Shown here: piece by piece, positions 31,665 through 42,927 of the stretch
Numbering within the stretch: position 1 is the first letter of the stretch
Layout: each line of letters begins with the position of its first letter
DNA from: Cloeon dipterum
Taxonomy: Eukaryota; Arthropoda; Insecta; Ephemeroptera; Baetidae
NCBI RefSeq assembly: GCF_949628265.1
Contig: NC_088786.1
Coordinates: 41,871,681 to 41,935,680, forward strand
Length of the DNA: 64,000 nt
Reading direction: 5' to 3'
Made by a program: the position numbers and the translations under genes
The notes under the pieces: generated by a model
Told to the model about the DNA's origin: nothing
Seen by the model: only the letters and a program-made list of their open reading frames with translations
The model's database searches: none

Positions 31665-32160
31665 GTCATGCGGACACCAAAATCAAATATTTTGTGGCCT
31701 TGGAGAAAGACCATCAGCGAAGTTTTTTCCCGAATGCTTTACTTATTTCTTCAAAATTTGCTTCTCTCCGTTAAGTAAATACAAATGAAAAATTTCCGTT
31801 TTAATTCAATTGTAAATTATATATTTTGTACCTCATTGTGTAATTTTTTTAGCATGAAAAATAACGGCTAATTTGAAGATTGTTTTTAAACGGCTTCAAA
31901 AATTAAATATAAAATAGTAAATAATTTGACGCTTCGCATTTATTTCTTTTAATTTCTAAATTTGTACAGTGCATAACAGATTTTCCCTATTTTTATTTAC
32001 AGGCCATGACTCAAATTGCGAATTAATGACACAGAGATCATTAAAACATCGCATTTTCACTTATAAAAAGAATCTCACAGAGCATCGCCTCTTTTCTTCT
32101 TTTTAAACTGAAAATTTCAATAGTTGAGACGGGTTTTCTGGCAGTGTTTTTGCAAATCTT
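31665..32160. repeat. Upstream block, second diverged type (copy 1)
   Basis: Similar to 37590-38000, with AGAAAGACCATCAGC, CGCTTCGCATTTATTTC and GACACAGAGATCATTAAAAC in common. No gene seen. Confidence 0.65.
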
Positions 32161-32163
32161 TTA

Positions 32164-33324
32164 TAAAAAACTAGGGTTGGGAAACTTAGACGATCGACTA
32201 TTTTTTTCTGTGCTCTATTTCTTTCCAAAAACATGAAATCTTCACGAATCATGAAATATGATGACGATTGACACCCACTTAAAATCGTCTAAATTGCCAA
32301 AAATCATCTGAACCCGCCCGAAACAGTCTAAAACCGTCTAAAATCCCCCAAAATAGGTCGTTTTGTGGGGAAATTCTCATATTATATAATATAACACAAA
32401 GCAACGTTGATTTGACGCGATTATCTAGGCTCCCAGAGCCATCTCTGCACGGGTGGATTTTTTCACTTGCACCCACCCACGGAATTTTAAATTTTAATCC
32501 GCACCCGCGGTGATGTGTGTTCCAAAAACCCGCAACCGTATTACCGAAACCCCGATTCTTCATATTATGAATTTTGCTATTCACCAGTTGCATTAAGCCC
32601 TGAGTGTTCGAAGCCGCCACCAGATGTCGCCACCGTATACTTTCGTAATAAATTTAATTTTAAGGCACTTCCGCTGCGATTTCAGACTCAATCCTGCATT
32701 CTTCACTTAATTTATTTTCTTTTGACGTGCCAAAAACCAAAATCAGTCCAGCTATTCGCCGTAGAAGCGTCGGAAAATATTTTAAATTTATAAAATAGTA
32801 TTTCACAATTCTACACCGATTAGCATAACCGATATTGGTTTTCAGCACGTCAAAAGAAAGAAAATTAACTGAAGAATGCACAATGGTAGGATTAAGTCTG
32901 CAAGTGCCTTAAAATTGAAAGTATACGGTGGCGTCATCTGTTGGCGGCTTCACAAAATAGTTCATGGTTTTTAGTGCATAAACCCGCACTCTTACACCCG
33001 TGCAGGGCTCTATTAGATATGTCGTTGGTGGCGTCATTTGTGAGACAAAAATTTAAAAAATTATTCGTATATAAGTACATTTTCCTGTTTTGTCCAATGA
33101 ACCTTGGTAATATTTAAGTGAATTATTTGGCCCATAATTTTAATAATTAAAAGAAAAACTGAAAAAGTATCGGAAATGCATGAAATTTTGGCACCAGAAA
33201 TCAGCCCTCTCAAAACAGTCTAAAAACCGTCTAAATCACCAAAAACAGTCTTTTTGAGGGCAAAAAGCGTCTAAAAATAGTCGACCATTTTGTACAGTCT
33301 AAGTTTCCCAACCCTATAAAAAAC
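32164..33324. mobile_element. Non-autonomous hAT-like DNA transposon with 8-base target duplication
   Basis: The element spans 32172-33316. Its ends are inverted: TAGGGTTGGGAAACTTAGAC at the left and its reverse complement at the right, with further matching GTCGACTA-type words inside. TAAAAAAC stands immediately outside both ends (32164-32171 and 33317-33324), a perfect 8-base duplication. TAGGG termini and 8-base duplications are typical of the hAT superfamily. Sub-terminal CGTCTAAA/CAGTCTAAA words are repeated many times on both sides, as in hAT transposase-binding regions. No transposase frame is present. A second element is nested inside at 32583-32975. Confidence 0.85.
32583..32975. mobile_element. 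Fold-back (MITE-like) element nested in the hAT-like element
   Basis: Inverted arms of about 170-190 bases share GCGATTTCAGACTCAATC, TTTTGACGTGC, CCAAAATC and GTATAC...GGTGGCG words. The left end reads CACCAGTTGCAT. It is the same family as 63297-63703 (next to GTGTTCGAAG and CCACCAGATGTCGCC). The right end is more decayed. Confidence 0.75.
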
Positions 33325-33399
33325 CATTAAGCACTATAAAGATTTCCTTTTAAAATTTTTAAAATCTTAAAGCGTTGATAAGACCACTGAAATTTACGT

Positions 33400-34640
33400 T
33401 TCGAAAAATGAACAGTTTTTAAATATTGGAGAGCCGATAATTCACTCATTAATCGATTATGAAATGTATTGTTTTGGGTTTAGGAAGCGAAATGGTAACG
33501 AAATGATGAATTTTTCTTCAAAAATATGTTACTATCGAACCGATTTCAATTCAAAGCAATTTTTTCCTCGAAAGCAGTGACGTCACAGTGGTGACGGTTT
33601 AACACTGGCCTGGTTTGTAGTTTAAAAAAAAGCAAAACTATGCAACGTTCGCTTCCTGGAAGTCGAACCAGATGAATACCACAATAAAAACACTTTGGAA
33701 TTGATAGGCTTAGAGGAGCATTTAACTGATCAATCACTGATATAACTGACGAAAAGTAAAAATTGAGGTAAATAACAACACAAATTGGATCCAAATCTGA
33801 TATTCAACGGGTGTTTTGTAATTTTATCCGCTGAAATCACCAGAGCAAACGAACAGAAATCAAGAAATAATAATGTTATTTAGGAGGCATTTAATTTAAT
33901 TCCTACTAATTTTGACGTGGAAAAAAATAAAGCAAATTTGGATGGAATGGAAATGAAAAAACCACGCATGTATTTGGAAAGAATTAACGTTCCTGCTTTT
34001 GGCGAATACTATTTTCCGAGAAAAAAGACATTTATTTTACCAGTGCTAAAGCACCCAACAGAAAACACAATTCATTCCAAAGAGCGTATTTAAGTTAAAG
34101 ATAGTTTCATTATACCTGTATGTGCAAAGAAAAAACAAAAGTTTCATTTGAATGAATCTGACCTCCGGAATAATTTAAATTCACACAAGTTGTAGTAATA
34201 TTTTAAGTTAGACTAAATTTATTTTACTTATTTTACGCAGCTTTACAAGAGAAAAAGGGTGGATTGATTTGGATAAAAATGGAATTGGTAAGCTAAAAAA
34301 CTTTTTATTTCGAATACAAATAAAACATGATTACACATTATTTAACACGATAGAATCATGGTAGCAACAGATCACAAAGTTGTCCATGAGGACACACGCA
34401 ATCAGCTGAACCCCTGAATCTTTCTGTTATGGAAACAAGCGGTGGTCTTTGGAAAATGCAGGAAAATTCATGAATTAAAAACTGTCCCGCAATAGTTAAG
34501 GGCGTTAAGGAATAATAGAAATTCAACAATAGTCTACACGACTCACTCTCCGATATTTTATTTTTATCAATTTTCCGCTTCGACAAGGAGGAAGATTTGT
34601 TAATGCAAATGACAAAGTTTAAAAAGACCATTGCAGGAGT
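33400..34640 (-). pseudogene. Relic of a yellow-gene 3' region
   Basis: Matches the DNA downstream of and including the last exon of the yellow genes at 48.1-48.95 and 51.5-51.9 kb. At 34345-34480 the words GATAGAATCATGGTAG, CAGATCA and CCCTGAATCTTTCTGT correspond to their final exon and its acceptor, but the rest of the gene is absent. The frame is not kept. It shows that a further yellow copy once existed here or that only its tail was duplicated. Confidence 0.6.
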
Positions 34641-35150
34641 CGTAATCGGACGATTGAAACACGAAAAGTTATATCAATCATACTGCTTAATTGTTCAATA
34701 AAATAAAATAGGTCATTTTGAAATCTCGAGTTTGAACTCTACGTCTCTATAAGTCAAAGTTATTTTGAATAATTTTTATTACTGTGTATGATTAATTGGA
34801 GTGAAATTAGCGTTTTATTTACTGTCAGAATTTACAGTATAATGCTATATCAATTCCGCCAAATCAAATGCTCATTTAAAATTAAATTACTTCTAGAAAT
34901 AGCTGGATGGCTTTTTACAAATATATTCAATTTTTTCTTTCATAAACAAAATATTCATTTCGGTTTTATATTTTTGTTGTCATTAATAAAAAAGGAAAAT
35001 TTTAATTTGGATTAATTTTATTTCAAATTGTGTTTCATTGTACACGAACTTACAACAATAGTTAATTAATCTATTGGTATTTCTAAAAGATTCAGTTGTT
35101 ACATTTAATTGTATGAATCAATATACAATTTGAGTTCGTTAAAAGGGAAC
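34640..35150. repeat. Relic of small zinc-finger gene downstream DNA
   Basis: 34640-34880 resembles 41350-41500, 42640-42800 and 54410-54620, sequences found 3' of the small zinc-finger genes (words ATCTTGAAATC, TTTACGTC, TGTCAGAATTTACAGT). 34880-35150 is AT-rich with no gene seen. Confidence 0.5.
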
Positions 35151-35156
35151 CGCAGA

Positions 35157-37384
35157 CTAAATAAATCCCATATGGTTCTTGTGCACCGTCTCGTCGTGCT
35201 TCTTCTTCTCCTCCGCGTTTCTGAAGAACATAGTGCATGGGATATGCAATTCGCACTTTTTGATGTCCTTTAATGCTGAATTACGGCGTGCTTTACAATT
35301 TGGGAAGTGGAATTGAACAATATTATTTGCTGAAAATGAATTTTCGCAGAACGGACAGACTGTAGAAGCGACACGTTCTCCTTTAGTTCTCTTCTTTAAT
35401 ACTTTCCCTCTGTCTTCTTCTTTGTGATCCTTCTCTATGTGATCCTCGAGCTCTTCCAGTGTTCCGAATTCTCGTCCGCAATAGTAAACCATGCAAAAGT
35501 GCAAATTTTTGTGCCGGGTAGAAATATGTGTACGCAAATATTGAGCAGAGGACAATTTAACTACACAGTAAGGGCACTGCAACTTATTCTCATCCTTCGA
35601 TGCATCTGGAAAGGAGAAGAAAGAGAAACGTGATGATTTGGCTTTCGATGTACCAATCAAATCGTGCACCAAATATTAATCCATTATTTACTTACTTTGG
35701 GAAGATCTGGCAGTTTCAGCGCCAGGATTTCCTAAAATTGTTTAGGGAAATTTGATAATGTTAGAAGATTTTCAAATTCCAATTTACTTCTCTGATTACC
35801 ACTCGCAAATTGAGGAGAAAGCAGAAGATTTTGATCTGTTGCAACTTGTGTCTCAAACTTAGTATCAAAAGCACTCATTTGTCTTTGTAAACATTCTTGG
35901 TTCGCAAGATATGCAGCCTGAAAAGCCGCGTGTCTTCCGGAAGCGGTTGCAATCGGCTTGGCTGGAGTCGCCCGCTGCTCTTGGCGTCTCTGTTCTATAC
36001 CAGGCGCGGATATTGGCATGCAATTGGCCCCTAATTTTAGAAATGTCAAAATGTTCATGATTGAAGGCTCTAAAAATGTAGTTACAAGGAGCTGAACTAG
36101 TCGAGGCGTGGGCAATTCCGACCCCAAATCCCGTCCTTCTTTGTATTTTTGCTGGATGCGGCTCCCCAGAACGATTCGAGATTTCTCGTCGACTTTCAGG
36201 ATCGTTGGAATAATCAGATCCTCCTGGGCGTTTCCGAACTGCAATTGTTGCAAACGTAAAAAAAAGTTTCCCTATGAAGTGATGGCGGGATTTTCAAAAA
36301 CGAAATATAATTGTTTGAAATTATAGCTAAAAAATTTGAATATAAAATAAAAAAAATAGGTTAAACTAAATCTATGCATCTGGAAAAGGCTAGATAGATT
36401 AAAATCATTCACGAAACACACATCACATCGATCAATTTTACAAATATTCATGATTTATACCTTGCGAGAATGTCCATTTTTGGGCAGATCTGGCAGTTTC
36501 AGCGCCAGGATTTCCTAAAAATGAGCAATAAAATCAATAATTTTTTAATATTTCCGAATTTCCTATTTCTTTCTATTTACCACTGGGAACTTGAGAGGGC
36601 ATGAGATGATTTTGTTTTCCTTCAGCTTCGTGCTGAGTCCAAAAATAGGGATTCTGAGAATATTGTTTTGGAATTTCCTGGTTTCCAAAATTTGCAGCCT
36701 GAAAACCTGCGTATCTTCCCGAAGCTGTCGCTATCGGCTGGGATGGAGGGATCAGTTGGCCTTGGAATCTCTGTTCGGGTTGATACTCTCTGAGCGAAGT
36801 TCCAGGCATGTAATTGGCCACTGCTGTTTTAAGAAATATTAATATATGGTCCTGATTGATGGTAAATTCTCCTTACACTGAGCTGAACTGGTCGAGGCGT
36901 GAGAACTTCCAACCCCAAATTCCGTCATTTTTTGTCTTTTTGCTGGATGCACCTCTCCGGGAGAATTCAAAGCTTCTCGTCGACTTTGAGGATCGTTTGA
37001 GTAATCAGATCCTCTTGGGCGTTTCCGAACTGAAATTGTTATGAAAGAAAAATGTGTCCTTATGTAGACAAGTGTTTATTATAACGGGATTTTAAAAATG
37101 AAAAATGTCATTGTTTAAAAGTATAGCTCACGAATTTAAATAAAAAATGAAAAAATTAGGTTAACTAATTTTATGCGTACATACCTGACAGATCTAGTGG
37201 TTGGTCCATTTGCTGCTGCGACTCTGTTGTATGTGGATTCGTTTCCTCGTCTTCTGACTCTGCACTGTTTTTTCTTTATAAATTAATCAGTGAAAGCAGA
37301 TTTAGCCCAAATTATTTGTTACCTTTGATCAGGGTCTGAGATAGGAGCCGCGCTCCTCGTTGGCTTTTCTCCAAATTCAGACAT
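35157..37384 (-). CDS. C2H2 zinc-finger protein, tandem copy 6, 485 aa, three-exon module duplicated, intact
   Basis: Nine exons: 37384-37323, 37264-37185, 37029-36877, 36820-36581, 36514-36461, 36238-36086, 36030-35800, 35731-35696, 35605-35157, total 1458 bases with no stop. Start MSEFGEKPTRSAAPISDPD. Unlike copies 3 to 5, the duplicated unit includes exon 4 (GNPGAETARSAQKW, 54 bases, phase 1). The finger exon has CPYCVVKLSSAQYLRTHISTRH, CMVYYC...H-x4-H, CPFC followed by a longer loop to H-x4-C, and CELHIPC...H-x4-H, and ends HKNHMGFI. The second finger pair is best conserved across the family. A decayed exon 5 start lies near 36375. No LINE fragment is seen between modules here. Function unknown. 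Confidence 0.75.
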
Positions 37385-37389
37385 TTCAC

Positions 37390-38000
37390 AGCAGACGAGA
37401 GTAAACGCAAAACACGGGATTAATACTCAGGGAGTGAGAATGATTGACTGACAAAAGGTTGGCTCAGCTACGAAAATCCTAATAATTCCAAGCTGCATTT
37501 CCAACCCTCTAACAATAACTTGGATTCTTTGGAATTCTCGTTATTTGAATTGATGAAATTTCACGCGCTCTTGCGCTGCATTTTTCCCCTGACGTAACAA
37601 TACAAATTTTTCTGGCCTTTGGGAGAAAGACCATCAGCTAAGTTTTTCCCGGCTGCTTTACTTATTTCTTTAAATTTTAATTCAATTGTAAATTACATAT
37701 TTTATACCTCATTGTGTTAGTTTTTTAGCATGAAAAGCCACGGCTAATTTGAAGATTGTTTTTAAACAGCTTCAAAAATTAAATATAATATCGTAAATAA
37801 TTTGGCGCTTCGCATTTATTTCCTTTATTTTCTAACTTTATACAGTGAATAACAGATTTTCCCTATTTTTTTATTTACAGGATGTGACTCAAATTGCGAA
37901 TTAACGACACAGAGATCATTAAAACATCGCATTTTCATTTATAAAAAGACACTCACAGGCCACCGCCTTTTTCGTCTTTTTAAACCGAAAATTTCAATAG
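37390..38000. repeat. Upstream block, second diverged type (copy 2)
   Basis: Upstream of copy 6; similar to 31665-32160 and, more weakly, to the other upstream blocks. No gene seen. Confidence 0.6.
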
Positions 38001-38007
38001 GTTTACT

Positions 38008-38130
38008 GTCGCTACTGCGCAAGCGTCGTCCGTCTGACGTCACAGCTCTTTCAGCTGACAGCTGCTAATGCCAAGCACGAAGCATGGCTGTGACGTCAGA
38101 GAGGGCAGATTACGCTTTCGCAGTAGCGAC
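38008..38130. mobile_element. 123-base fold-back element with GTCGCTACTGCG termini
   Basis: The left arm GTCGCTACTGCGCAAGCG...TGACGTCACAG and the right arm CTGTGACGTCA...CGCAGTAGCGAC are inverted copies over about 40 bases. The spacer includes AATGCCAAGCACG, as in the 15.27-kb element. The extreme ends are perfectly inverted. No target duplication is obvious. Confidence 0.75.
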
Positions 38131-38139
38131 CAAACTGTT

Positions 38140-39415
38140 CAAATGTTGCGTGTTCCTAATCAACGTGCGATTTGGACTTTTGGAATAAAACAGTTAATTT
38201 ATTTCATGATTATATTCAGTTCGAAAACTCCTGCTCCATGCCTATTTGTTCCAAACTATGCACTAGTCCGGGTTTCCGGGTTAATCGTTGTTTATTAAAA
38301 TGCAGAAATCTATATTTTGGCCTCAATCCAGTCCCATCGAGGCACATTTTTTATGAAATAAAAGTTGCGCGTCTTTTATTCAGTCCAAACACCCTCAATT
38401 TGTTAAATACTCACGGGTCATTCACGTGCTGTGTTGAAATCACTTTGATAATGCGCGTTCTTCCCCATTCTTTACTCTTTCAAAAAAAAATTAAACAAAC
38501 AACGGCTGCCTGCGTTTGATGGCGTGGGCATTTGACGCATGCGCCTTCAGCTCAATTTACCACCACTATGCTCTATCATATCACGAATGCCGCTTTGCCG
38601 CGCAATTTTAAATCTTGCCGCTCTATTGGCATGCGCCCCAAGCGGCAAGCGAGCTCAACAGCTCAAAATCAGCTGCTGCCGGATGCTGCACACGGAAGAT
38701 TGACCGATGGAGAGATTCGGCAGAAATTCATTGGTATCGGCGTAATCAGATGTAAGCATCGTCCAATTTAAGTTTTATCGTAATTTTTAGTTATTATTTA
38801 GCAGGTTAACATGAGTAGTTTCGGATTCTTCTCGCTTTTTATCAAAGAATTTGCGTGATAACTTTAGATTTGTATTCGTGATTAATGAAGATTATTTTAT
38901 ATTTCATCTGAAAAATAACACTAGATAATTTAGAAATGTATGCAATATATTGGTTATTTAAACTCAAAATTAAAAAAATCAATATACGATAAAAAGAAAA
39001 GGTTAAATATATATAGTTAAAAATCGGATGACGTATTGTTGAATATTTTTGCTAATGTTGAAAATTTGATTGCAATCAGGATATTTTCACAAACCAAAAC
39101 ATCATAAATATGATTTTAAACAGTTAAGAATTTATTTATTTATAGGAAACAATTCAGATTGGAAATTTTAAAGAGTTTAATTATTTTAATATGGCATTTC
39201 AATGGAAAAGTTGAGGAAACGTGAGACACACCCGTACGTTTGTATGTTAATTTTTAAAAAAATTCCTTGCTGAAGGAAATACTTGCTTGGAAAATTTAAA
39301 AAAAAAACACGAATGTGTTATCAACCTACGCACTCAACAAATGAAACTGGACAGTTTGGAGACTGAAAGTAATATTGTAAAATGAACGTAAGATATTTTG
39401 ATATCATTAAATATA
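38140..39415. other. No gene supported
   Basis: A GC-richer patch at 38520-38760 has short open frames and a CGCATGCG word, but no splice or family evidence. The remainder is AT-rich. Confidence 0.4.
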
Positions 39416-39420
39416 ACAAA

Positions 39421-40118
39421 TCACATGTTAGATAATATGACGTAGTTTTCTAAACCACCATATTTATGCTTCAAAATCCTTTTGTGAAGTAGCAGTTGCA
39501 GCTCTGTCGGAAATGTTTGGCCACAAATCGTGCATTTGTAATCTGTACGGTCTTGAACGTCTGTGTTTCTTTCCTCGGCATGGTGGGCATTCTGGCTAAT
39601 TTCACAAAGCGGCTCAAGAGTGTTGCTTTCGACTTTTGAAGGAGAATCATAATCTGGAATATTATCACATAAATCAATGAGTCTGGAACTGAAAAAGCTA
39701 AAAATTGCAATGGACGGAATCGGATAAGAGATTGTTGAAAGATTTGTACTAATATAAAATTACTCACAGCAGTGCTTTTCCGTCATCATCTCACGACTAG
39801 GCTTAAAAAGTGGACAACTTGGTCCCAGGTTGGACATTTCCTCTAAATCTGGGAAGAAAAAAAATATGTTTAGGATCTAAAATGGTCAAAACGGATTGAC
39901 ACGGATGGTTGGGGAATACCTAGAAAGAAAATGGGAAATACCTAGATTCTGTGAACTTGAAGATGCTTTAGGCTGTTCAGTTTCGTCCAAATAATCTGGG
40001 CTTTGCTGCGTTTCTTCTTTAGCTAGTCACAAAGATGCAATTCTCGAGAACGAATAATGTGAAACCTCTGATCTGGTATCAGGACTGAACCTCTCTCGTG
40101 CTCGGTTGAGAACAGACT
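39421..40118 (-). CDS. Small single-finger C2H2 protein, copy 1, about 100 aa
   Basis: Three exons: 40118-39942 (leader), 39848-39768 and 39653-39421. The best start is the ATG at 39837 in exon 2 (MSNLGPSCPLFKPSREMM), because the exon 1 start used by copies 2 and 4 is ACG here. Exon 3 reads YDSPSKVESNTLEPLCEISQ, then one finger CTICGQTFPTELQLLLHKRI with its last His after LK (C-x2-C-x12-H-x5-H). There is no other domain. With a single finger it would bind nucleic acid weakly if at all; a protein-binding or dominant-negative role is possible. First of a family interleaved with the yellow genes. Confidence 0.6.
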
Positions 40119-40215
40119 GAATGTGGAGAGGGGCAGCCCTGTCTTTATATAGCAGTTTGGCGTTTCTACAAAGCAAACAAATAAAGCTCTGTTTACTCTT
40201 GGCGCAAAGGTCAAA
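40100..40215 (-). promoter_or_regulatory. TATA promoter of small zinc-finger copy 1
   Basis: On the minus strand, TATATAAA (40151-40144) is followed 33 bases later by a TCAGT initiator (start near 40118). Upstream are GCTTTGTAGAAACGCC (about 40180-40165), shared with the other copies, and the half-site CAAAGGTCA, which lies at 40205-40213 on the plus strand (TGACCTTTG on the minus). Confidence 0.7.
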
Positions 40216-40279
40216 TTTGGACATGGAATTGAATGTAAATTTGATTAATTTTCCTGCTAATTTTTAAAATCAATTGCCA

Positions 40280-41400
40280 ACCAAATAACTTTGAGAGGTT
40301 TTTATTGCTACTTTATTATTAAAACAGCATGAAAGTAGCTGGAATTTCAAACAAATTCGGTTCGTATCTAAGATTAATCTAAAATTGATCCATCTGTATT
40401 CGTTATTTTCCGATTTTGCATCATAAAAGACATCGAAGTCACAAGAATATTTTGAAATAATTTAAAACTTCAAATTATTAATTTTTAGTTTTGTTCTGGA
40501 GGAAGCCAAAAAAACGTAAAAATTTATTGTAATCCCCCCTTTAAATCGAAACTGAATCATTTATTCATTCTTATCAAACGCGGGATCTTTCAGATTGTGA
40601 AGTTATCGTCATCCTAATACACTTTCAACACGTGCGTCGGACCAGAGCATTAAAGGTGGAAAATACCCTGACGCATATGTGTTGCATTTTAATTCATCAT
40701 CATCATGTCTTGTTTCTCTTAGGTTCCTTTTCAATTAAATTGCGGCTCTAAAATGTTGTATGAACATTTCTTTTGTCGCTTTGTTCATGGTCCTTTCAGA
40801 AGAGTTTTTGTGCAAATATAATGATCTCCATTTCCACTTTGGCCAATCTCGAGGATGATGCTATCCTCAAAAACTATAAAAGGCGTAACCTCTGCCATTG
40901 AATGAATGGGGACTTTGGTCTTATCCTTCTCTGAAGCAAATAAGCAAACAGCTACATATTTATTTACTGTTGGTTTTTGCATTCAGCTCCAAAGGGCGTC
41001 TTGATAAGTTTTATTTTCTTACAGAACAGGAATAAATTAATTTGCCAACAGTTTCATTAAAAATTACTGTAGTATGAAGTAATAGATATCTCTTGAAATA
41101 AGATCTTCATAATCATACTGATTTTTTTATTTTTTAACACATATGATTTTAGAAACAACAGTAAAATAATTTAAGAATGCATAGCCAATTTATTATCTTG
41201 GAATTTTGAAAATGTTTTATTTTTTATAAAAAACCCATGCAACTCTTCTTTTATAAGAAAACTTTTATCATTTATTGACAGCTTGCAAATAATCAACTCT
41301 GATACATTCTTTAACGAAAGCAATTCAGATTAGAAGTTACTATTAACTCTTTTCAACAAAATTAACAGGGCATCTTGAAATCTTGTTGTTCGAACTTAAC
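40280..41400. other. Mostly empty; one unrecognised open frame
   Basis: A minus-strand 65-codon frame at 40982-40785 (MQKPTVNKYVAVCLFASEKD, then VTPFIVFEDSIILEIGQSGN) has no stop in AT-rich DNA, but also no splice context or paralogue. Part of it (TTTGCTTCAGAGAAG) is a decayed version of the promoter word of the small zinc-finger genes, which argues against a real gene. The rest is AT-rich. Confidence 0.25.
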
Positions 41401-41629
41401 GTAACGCAGTCAAATTTAATTTGAATAATATTTATTACCGTGTATGATCGATTGGGATGAAATAGTATTGTCTTAAATGTCAAAATTTACAGTCTACAAT
41501 TATTGGAAATTAGTTGTTATAAAAGTCTGTTTGAAAGAGATAATTCCCAATCGATTGTTCTGGAACTTCCTAGACCTAGAGCAGCGTCTGGAAGTGTCCA
41601 GCACACAGAAGAGGGAGAAGAGAAGAGTT

Positions 41630-42213
41630 CTAATAACTATGATTATATATTACGTGAGCATCCAGATTCCCCTTATACTCATACTTTACGCCACAAATTT
41701 GACATATGAATGCTTTTTGGTCTTGAACATCTGTGTCCGTTTCCTGCAGGGCATGGTGGAAATTCTGGCTAATTTCACAAAGCGGCTCAAGAGTATTGCT
41801 CTCGACATTTTTGTTGGAGAGTCAATATCTGGAATATTATTAAATCAACAAATGAGTTTGAAACTTTAAAAGCTAAAAATTGCAAGGGATGAAATCCGAC
41901 AGAGATTGTTGGAAGATTTGTATATAAAAAATGACTCACCTTGCTTATTGTCAGACATCATCGCACGAAGAGGCCTAAAAAGTAAACAATATGGTCCCAG
42001 GTTGGACATTTCCTCCAAATCTGGGAATAAAACGTTATGTTCAAGATCTTCAATGGTCGTCATATCTGATTTAACGGATAGTTTGAAATTTAACTCAGTC
42101 TGTCCAAGAAATAAAATATAAAAACTACCTGAATTCAGTACTTTTGAAGAAAACAGGTCGGAGTAGGCTTTAGGCTGTTCAGTTTGGTCCAAAAATTCTG
42201 ACGTTTGCTGCAT
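41630..42213 (-). pseudogene. Small single-finger C2H2 protein, copy 2, frameshifted
   Basis: Exons 42213-42129 (MQQTSEFLDQTEQPKAYSDL...), 42020-41940 (MSNLGPYCLLFRPLRAMMSD...) and 41828-41630. In exon 3 the run CAACAAAAATGTCGAG has two extra A bases compared with the TTCAAATGTCGAA of other copies, so the finger (CQICGVKYEYKGNLDAHVIY) is out of frame and a stop comes early in the shifted frame. CAAAGGTCA is kept upstream (42380-42388), but no clear TATA box. Confidence 0.6.
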
Positions 42214-42927
42214 TTCCACTGTTGCCAAATCACAGAAATCTCTTTATGGAATCGGGACTCGACTGCTCTGATGCTCGGTTGAGAATAAAATAGATAGAGC
42301 CGACTCTTAATATGTACTGTGTGGTCTTTATTTGTTGTTGAAAAATAGTCACATATATATGTTTAGTTTTACTCCCGTTCAAAGGTCATATATTTGAGTT
42401 TACATCTGAGTGTGTTTTGGGCCGTTGCTTAAATTGGATAATAAATTCATAAAATCGATTGTATAGAATTTTTTAGCAACATTTTTTGAGATATAAAACA
42501 ATTTCTTTATTGCATAGAAATGGCATTAATTTTTTAAATATCTCTCCTTTCAATCTCTTTCAACCGGATTTTAGGAATAAATGATTTTAAAGTGGGTCGA
42601 TACAGAGGGTAACATTTGAAACATGAAAAGTAAACTCAACTCTCCTGATAAACTTTTTATTCAACAAAACGAACAGGGGATTTATGAAGTTTGGATATCA
42701 AATTTTACGTCAAAGTCAAAATTAATTTTAATAACATTTTCATGGCTGTGAATGAATTTGTACTGTCTTTAACTGTCAAAATTTAGAGTACATTTTGTTA
42801 TATCAATAAGAATAATAAAATAAATTTAAGTCGGTTTGCAAAGATAGATTGAAATAGATTCTTCTGGAACTTCGAAGAGCAGCGTCTGGAAGCTTCCAGC
42901 ACACAGAAGCGGGGTCTTAAGTTCACC

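Noticed and set aside
33546..33794. Frame beginning MDPI with a partner at 48193-48417
   Set aside because: Both start MDPI and share FFKLQTR, but indels between the duplicates shift the frame, as expected for duplicated non-coding DNA.
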